Assembly (NCBI GenBank): GCA_964461045.1
Contig: CAYWSJ010000003.1
Location: 17,368-81,367, forward strand
Reading direction: 5' to 3'
DNA length: 64,000 bases
DNA from: JAGXLC01 sp964461045
Lineage (GTDB): Bacteria > Bacteroidota > Bacteroidia > Bacteroidales > UBA12077
Shown here: positions 59,993-64,000 of the stretch, piece by piece
Layout of the letters: every line of letters starts with the position of its first letter
Numbering within the stretch: position 1 is the stretch's first letter
The notes under the pieces: model-generated
Databases searched by the model: none
Told to the model about the DNA's origin: nothing
The model's input: only the letters and a program-made list of their open reading frames with translations
Program-made: the position numbers and the translations under genes

Positions 59993-60538
59993 TCAAACAC
60001 CGAACAGATCTTCCGGATTGATCCACTCTTTAAGTTTTTTTACAGCCCTGCTTTTCCTTGCCAGAAGAGTCCCGATTGGGATATTCCATTTTTCTGAGAG
60101 CTCTTCGAATGTATGCCCTTCAAACTCGGTTTCGATGATCACAGCCTGCTGGTCGGGTTTCAACTTCTCAATAGCTTCCATTAGCACAGCTTGAAACTTA
60201 TAGGGATCAACAAAGCGGTTTTCATCTTCCTCATAAAAAGATTCGGCCACATCTGTCAATTCGGTTGCTTCATCAAGCGTTTTATAAACTGAATATCGTT
60301 TCCTCTGATGGTCTATAATTTTGTTTTTGATTGCCCTGTAAACATAACCTGCAACATTTTCCACATAAGCATCAAAGTCAATTTTGTTGAAGATGTTCAA
60401 TGCCACATCCTGTATGATGTCTTCTGCAGAAACCCGGTAATAGGACTCATCAAGCCGTCCGCGAACAAAGTTCATCAGGTTTTGATACTCCTCTTTGAAG
60501 AAGTCTTTTATCAACCTATTTGGGCTTTTTGTTTTCAT
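59993..60538 (-). CDS. Sigma-70-family ECF sigma factor
   Basis: The 181-residue product (start ATG at 60538) has region 2 with SAEDIIQDVALNIFNKI and FDAYVENVAGYVYRAIKNKIIDHQRKR, and region 4 with KLKPDQQAVIIETEFEGHTFEELSEKWN and PIGTLLARKSRAVKKLKEW (read in parts). The longer frame back to 60634 adds a hydrophobic stretch that I reject. It sits at the head of a two-gene unit with the His-rich membrane protein. The trigger is unknown. Confidence 0.9.
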   Translation of the reverse strand: MKTKSPNRLIKDFFKEEYQNLMNFVRGRLDESYYRVSAEDIIQDVALNIFNKIDFDAYVENVAGYVYRAIKNKIIDHQRKRYSVYKTLDEATELTDVAESFYEEDENRFVDPYKFQAVLMEAIEKLKPDQQAVIIETEFEGHTFEELSEKWNIPIGTLLARKSRAVKKLKEWINPEDLFGV

Positions 60539-60642
60539 CTCATCGAAAAAGACGGTAGTTTTTTCTCTTATTGCAATTTCAAGAAAAAAAATGAAGAAAA
60601 AAATGCCTGCCAGCACATATCCCTGGTTTTGCAAACAAAACA

Positions 60643-60666
60643 GGGCAGACTCAATAAAGCCTGCCC
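60643..60666 (-). terminator. Hairpin terminator after the ABC permease gene
   Basis: On the minus strand GGGCAG (60666-60661) pairs with CTGCCC (60648-60643) around a 12-nt loop and is followed by TGTTTTGTTTG. It lies 35 nt past the stop of the permease gene. Confidence 0.65.
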
Positions 60667-60700
60667 AACCAAAAAAGCCAATCTAACTAAAATCTTAGAA

Positions 60701-61888
60701 CTATGATCTGAGAATATTGGTTTCTTTGCTAAAATACCTTACTGAGAATGATATAGCTGCCACAGCAAATACAATCAGTGAAGCATAAACAATCGCCAGC
60801 AGGCTGAAATCAATCGTACCTGCAACTATCTCTTTTGTTGCCAATGCAATATTTATTACAGGAATTACAGCTGTTTTTACATTCAGCTCAATTCCCGGCA
60901 ACATACCGATAATAGCAGGAAGAATAACTATTATATTAAGGGGTGTAATTATGGATTGTGCCTCTTTGAATGACTTTGCATAAACTGTAATTGGAATAAG
61001 AATACCTGCAAAAAAGATTGTCAGAGGAATTAACATAGACAGAAGCAATAAAATTGTATTGGCTGAAAGCATATCCGTTACCACTTCTGTAAGTTGTGAG
61101 GGCAATGCTTCTGCAGAATTCAGGCCGAAAAACAAGCCAACTATAGCCAGCAATGCTGAAAAGATTCCTGCCAGAATAATCACCATCATTTTACCTGTTA
61201 AAATTTCCATTCTGTACACTGGTGTCGTAAGAATCGTTTCAATAGTCTGTCTCTCCTTTTCACCGGTAAATAGATCAATAGCAGGATACATTGCACCAAT
61301 GAAACAGAAGATAATGAACACATAAGGAATTAAACCACCCGCAATCTTACCTATTTTTTCCTGCGTTGTGGAAACATCATTTCGCTTTATTATAACAGGA
61401 TCAATAACAGACTTATTAATTTCCAGTTTGCTAAGACGCTCATTTACAATTTCCTCTTCGTACTGCCTAATTAGTCCAACAATTCTTTCTTCTACCTGCT
61501 CCTCTGTTGATTCAAAATAAAAACCCACCGAAGTTTCTTTCATCGAGTCAATCATAGAATCAAACCCGGAAGGAAAGATAAGGACTGCATGAAGCGTATC
61601 TTCTTTTATTATTTTTGATAATGAATCTCTTTGTTGTAATTCAATCAGTGCAAAATTTTCATTTTTCTCTAAATAATTCAGAAGAGTTTCATTCCCCGAA
61701 ACTTTATTATACCCGATATTGAGTTTTCTTTCAGCAGCTTCTTTCATTGAACTACTCTGTATATTACCAACAAAAGAAAAAATAACAGGAAACAAAAGTA
61801 ACGGAACAACGATCATAACCAACAATGTTCTTCGGTCTCTTAAAGTATCCTTAAACTCTTTTTTAGCAATGGTGATTATATTTTTCAT
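60701..61888 (-). CDS. ABC-2 type transporter permease (NatB-like)
   Basis: This 395-residue protein has the ABC-2 permease layout: an N-terminal helix with KEFKDTLRDRRTLLVMIVVPLLLFPVIF, a long extracytoplasmic domain (about 45-180), then five or six helices with GEKERQTIETILTTPVYRMEILTGK, the coupling-helix region (read in parts). This layout is typical of NatB-type sodium exporters and related multidrug or toxin exporters. It is paired with the ATPase gene 50 nt upstream. The substrate cannot be read. Confidence 0.9.
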   Translation of the reverse strand: MKNIITIAKKEFKDTLRDRRTLLVMIVVPLLLFPVIFSFVGNIQSSSMKEAAERKLNIGYNKVSGNETLLNYLEKNENFALIELQQRDSLSKIIKEDTLHAVLIFPSGFDSMIDSMKETSVGFYFESTEEQVEERIVGLIRQYEEEIVNERLSKLEINKSVIDPVIIKRNDVSTTQEKIGKIAGGLIPYVFIIFCFIGAMYPAIDLFTGEKERQTIETILTTPVYRMEILTGKMMVIILAGIFSALLAIVGLFFGLNSAEALPSQLTEVVTDMLSANTILLLLSMLIPLTIFFAGILIPITVYAKSFKEAQSIITPLNIIVILPAIIGMLPGIELNVKTAVIPVINIALATKEIVAGTIDFSLLAIVYASLIVFAVAAISFSVRYFSKETNILRS

Positions 61889-61938
61889 AAAATCTATATT
61901 TTTCTAATCCTTATATTTTTTTCAAACAGATAATTTAC

Positions 61939-62712
61939 TTAACTGGCTTTTTCACTCTCTTCTACCAGGCGGATAAAATCTTTTGTTAAACTATCGGTTT
62001 TCATCTGTTTCCTGAAGTTCTCCATCTCGTCATTGAACAGGATTTTTCCTTTATGAATAATAGCGAGCTCATCACAGAGCAAGTCAACTTCACTCATTAT
62101 GTGAGATGAAAAAATAACCGTTTTATTATCCTCCTTACACTGCTGTATCATGCTAATTATGCTTTCGGCAGTAATTACATCGAGTCCGGCAGTAGGCTCG
62201 TCAAAAACAATCACTTCAGGGTCATGAATCATTGTCCGGGCAATAGAGACTTTTTGTCTCATACCAGTTGATAGTTCGCCAATTTTCTTTGAAGCAAAAC
62301 TCTTAATATCCAACATTGAAAAAAGCTCATTTTTCCTGTTCTGAATATGGATCGAATCCATTTTATTAAGTTTCCCAAAATAAGTTACCAGCTCATCAGG
62401 TGTTAACCGATCATACAGTCCGGTAGTGCCGGTAAGAAAACCAATTTTCGATCTTACTTTGGCTCCTTCCGAATTCACATCATATCCTCCTACTTTAATA
62501 TTACCATAGGTTGGTTGAAGGATAGTTGCTATCATTCGCAGGGTAGTAGTTTTTCCGGCACCGTTTGGCCCGAGCAATGAAAAAATCTTTCCTGGCTGAC
62601 ACTGGAAACTAATACCATCCACAGCTTTAACAACACCAGTAGCTGTTTGCATCTTTTTCCGCTGCTGCCTGGATAGCTTAAAAGTTTTTGTTAAATTATT
62701 TACTTCAATCAT
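61939..62712 (-). CDS. ABC transporter ATP-binding protein (NatA-like)
   Basis: This 257-residue ATPase has Walker A in LLGPNGAGKTTTLRM near residue 46, the signature LSTGMRQKV near 143, Walker B VIVFDEPTAGLD near 165, and the switch histidine in IFSSHIMSEV near 199. The C-terminal tail ends TKDFIRLVEESEKAS. It belongs to the CcmA/NatA subfamily that pairs with ABC-2 permeases. It lies 14 nt after the membrane protein gene and, with the permease, is cotranscribed with the sigma factor. Confidence 0.93.
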   Translation of the reverse strand: MIEVNNLTKTFKLSRQQRKKMQTATGVVKAVDGISFQCQPGKIFSLLGPNGAGKTTTLRMIATILQPTYGNIKVGGYDVNSEGAKVRSKIGFLTGTTGLYDRLTPDELVTYFGKLNKMDSIHIQNRKNELFSMLDIKSFASKKIGELSTGMRQKVSIARTMIHDPEVIVFDEPTAGLDVITAESIISMIQQCKEDNKTVIFSSHIMSEVDLLCDELAIIHKGKILFNDEMENFRKQMKTDSLTKDFIRLVEESEKAS

Positions 62713-62726
62713 AATGATTTGAATAT

Positions 62727-63338
62727 TTATTTTAATTCATTTAAATATTTCTCCAGAGAATCTAAATGTTTACCATAAAGCTTTTTGGTATAGAACCTTG
62801 TAATTGGCCTCAAGACAATAAAAAACATAATAACCCCTATGATCACAAGTACACCAAGACCTATTAATGGCTGAGCGGGGTTATCAACATAATCAATTAA
62901 ACCTGCAATGGCCAATACCAAAATATAGATTCCATAAGTAATTCTGTAATAATACCTAATAAAAGTTTTAAGGTAGTTAACTTGTTTGGATAGCTTTTCC
63001 TGTAAGGGCAACCCTGTGTCTTCAAGTTTATAAATTCTTTTATAAACCACATATAAATATGCAAAAAATGCTGCCAAAGCTACCAGGATCACCACCAGTA
63101 ATACCATCCTCAGACTACTATCTTCCTGAAACAAATTGCTGAAAAAAAAGATTAATAAAATTGGAACAGCCAAAATATTTATTCCAGCCTCCAGGAAAAA
63201 ATTCCTCCTCAGTTTTCTAAGCGACTGATGACTTTTTTTCCTGATTTTTTTTATCAAATCATCCTTATCTCCAAGATCTTTATCCTGAAAGTCAGCAGTG
63301 TATTTTTTCCATTTTCCTTTTAAATTTTCAATATCCAT
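62727..63338 (-). CDS. Four-span membrane protein in the sigma factor-ABC operon
   Basis: I chose the ATG at 63338 over the TTG at 63344. The 203-residue product has a charged N-terminal domain (MDIENLKGKWKKYTADF, then KKIRKKSHQSLRKLRRN) and four hydrophobic segments at about 49-65, 78-98, 133-150 and 160-178. It lies directly after the sigma gene with an 11-nt overlap, and before the NatA gene. Gene order suggests an anti-sigma factor or regulator of the sigma, but I see no known anti-sigma domain. The function is inferred from position. Confidence 0.78.
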   Translation of the reverse strand: MDIENLKGKWKKYTADFQDKDLGDKDDLIKKIRKKSHQSLRKLRRNFFLEAGINILAVPILLIFFFSNLFQEDSSLRMVLLVVILVALAAFFAYLYVVYKRIYKLEDTGLPLQEKLSKQVNYLKTFIRYYYRITYGIYILVLAIAGLIDYVDNPAQPLIGLGVLVIIGVIMFFIVLRPITRFYTKKLYGKHLDSLEKYLNELK

Positions 63339-63840
63339 CGGCAACCTTATTATATATTTTTTTCAATTTTTTCTTAATTCGATTAATTTTTACTCCCACA
63401 TTTGTCCGTGTCATTCCTAAAATCTCTGCAATGTCATCATAACTTTTCTCTTCCATGTAAAGCATGATAAGCGCCTTCTCAATATCAGAAAGATAATCAA
63501 TGGCTTTATATAGACATTCAATATCTTCAGAAAGGTCTTTATTACCAGGCTTTATCAAATCATCATTTATTGCTTCATCGGTTCGGTTGTTATATACTTT
63601 GTTAGAAGTTTTTCTGAATCCGGCAATCACAGTATTTAAGGCAACTCTGTACATCCATGTACTGATTTTTGATTTTCCTTCAAATGTAGGATAAGCTTTC
63701 CACAGGCTCAGCAGTATCTCCTGAAAAGCATCTTCCTGGTCGGCTTTATTTTTATGATAAATAGCCACGACTTTCCAGATCAGATCACGGTTTTCTTCTA
63801 TCAGCTTTATAAACTCCTCTTTTGTAATTTTTGAACCCAA
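63328..63840 (-). CDS. ECF-type sigma factor
   Basis: This 170-residue protein has region 2 with NKADQEDAFQEILLSLWKAYPTFEGKSKISTWMYRVALNT (read in parts) and region 4 with YLSDIEKALIMLYMEEKSYDDIAEILGMTRTNVGVKINRIKKKL. The start is TTG at 63840 (no in-frame ATG nearby). It heads a four-gene unit: sigma, membrane protein, NatA-like ATPase, NatB-like permease. The overlap with the membrane gene supports coupled translation. It probably responds to the transported compound or to envelope stress; neither is shown by sequence. Confidence 0.9.
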   Translation of the reverse strand: MGSKITKEEFIKLIEENRDLIWKVVAIYHKNKADQEDAFQEILLSLWKAYPTFEGKSKISTWMYRVALNTVIAGFRKTSNKVYNNRTDEAINDDLIKPGNKDLSEDIECLYKAIDYLSDIEKALIMLYMEEKSYDDIAEILGMTRTNVGVKINRIKKKLKKIYNKVADGY

Positions 63841-63902
63841 GATGAAGTAATTTTTTTACAATTAGTTGAGAAAAAAAACAAATTATTACACACGTACAAA
63901 AT

Positions 63903-63943
63903 AAAAAAGGCGCTGTCTGATAAAATCAAAAGGCGCCTTTTTT
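63903..63943. terminator. Hairpin terminator near the right edge
   Basis: AAAAAAGGCGC (63903-63913) pairs with GCGCCTTTTTT (63933-63943) around a 19-nt loop. It lies 18 nt past the stop of the partial gene at the right edge and separates it from the sigma factor gene. Confidence 0.8.
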
Positions 63944-63961
63944 GTTCATTAACAAAAAAAA

Positions 63962-64000
63962 TTATGCATCTATATTGGCATATTTTGCATGTTTCTGAAT
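63962..64000 (-). CDS. 3' end of a gene entering from the right, 12 codons
   Basis: The minus strand reads I-Q-K-H-A-K-Y-A-N-I-D-A followed by TAA at 63964-63962, and a hairpin terminator follows 18 nt later, which makes this a plausible gene end. Too little is present to name the product. Confidence 0.45.
   Translation of the reverse strand: MQKHAKYANIDA

Noticed and set aside
60539..60634. N-terminal 32-codon extension of the sigma factor
   Set aside because: The extension encodes a hydrophobic stretch that ECF sigma factors do not have, and the ATG at 60538 gives the family-typical start.

Overview
The window looks like chromosomal DNA of a Bacteroidota bacterium, most likely Bacteroidales or Marinilabiliales (the order is inference). 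The evidence is the many Bacteroidota-type promoters (-7 box TAnnTTTG, twice with a TTTG box exactly 19 nt upstream), the scarcity of Shine-Dalgarno sequences, a TonB receptor with a carboxypeptidase-like N-terminal domain, lipoproteins with short signal peptides, families such as DUF4199 and DUF5683, a tricorn-like protease and PorV-like/outer-membrane barrel proteins. Base composition is AT-rich. No tRNA, rRNA, CRISPR array, complete insertion sequence or prophage was seen.

Layout. 1-0.96 kb: ECF sigma factor overlapping a membrane anti-sigma-like gene cut by the window edge. 1.1-5.3 kb: a 54-residue membrane peptide, then a znuA-znuC-znuB metal importer reading into dihydrolipoamide dehydrogenase. 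5.5-8.9 kb: DUF1573 protein, MeaB GTPase and a TlpA-like thioredoxin lipoprotein. 9.0-11.8 kb (+): half-size TauE/SafE protein, M20 amidohydrolase, 2[4Fe-4S] ferredoxin, ICMT-like membrane methyltransferase. 11.8-15.7 kb (-): TonB receptor with a His-rich membrane protein, then a solitary GroES downstream of a Trx/Grx fusion. 15.8-17.5 kb: PfpI-like protein, an IS630-type HTH protein overlapping a SLOG (cpYpsA) protein, and the SRP RNA. 17.6-26.4 kb (+): DUF4199, GT2, BI-1, class V aminotransferase, ribosomal protein L31 type B, GlmU-like protein, Lon, LiaF-like protein. 26.5-30.4 kb (-): tricorn-like protease and a small MscS channel, the latter divergent from an SLC12-like transporter. 32.8-35.4 kb: secreted CAP and class I GATase proteins. 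35.6-38.9 kb: lipA-lipB-recJ. 38.9-41.8 kb (-): PorV-like protein and an HHH-domain outer-membrane barrel. 42-48 kb (+): SnoaL-like lipoprotein, heptose kinase, parA-parB-DUF5683-mltD. 48.3-52.6 kb: two SGNH proteins and an AlgI-type MBOAT. 52.9-55.0 kb: two AT-rich glycosyltransferases. 55-59.5 kb: a run of small secreted or membrane proteins. 59.5-64 kb (-): two ECF sigma factor loci, one in an operon with a NatAB-type ABC exporter, and the last 12 codons of a further gene.

How genes may work together. LipA and LipB make the lipoyl cofactor that Lpd re-oxidises. ZnuABC, the Zn-free L31 paralogue and the His-rich protein/TonB receptor pair suggest attention to metal supply. MltD next to an MBOAT and two SGNH proteins suggests O-acetylation of peptidoglycan or another cell-surface glycan. 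Of the less familiar arrangements, the most promising are the transposase-derived HTH coupled to a SLOG protein, the GroES/redoxin pair, and the HHH-containing outer-membrane barrel. Functional statements rest on motif recognition by eye; no database search was run.
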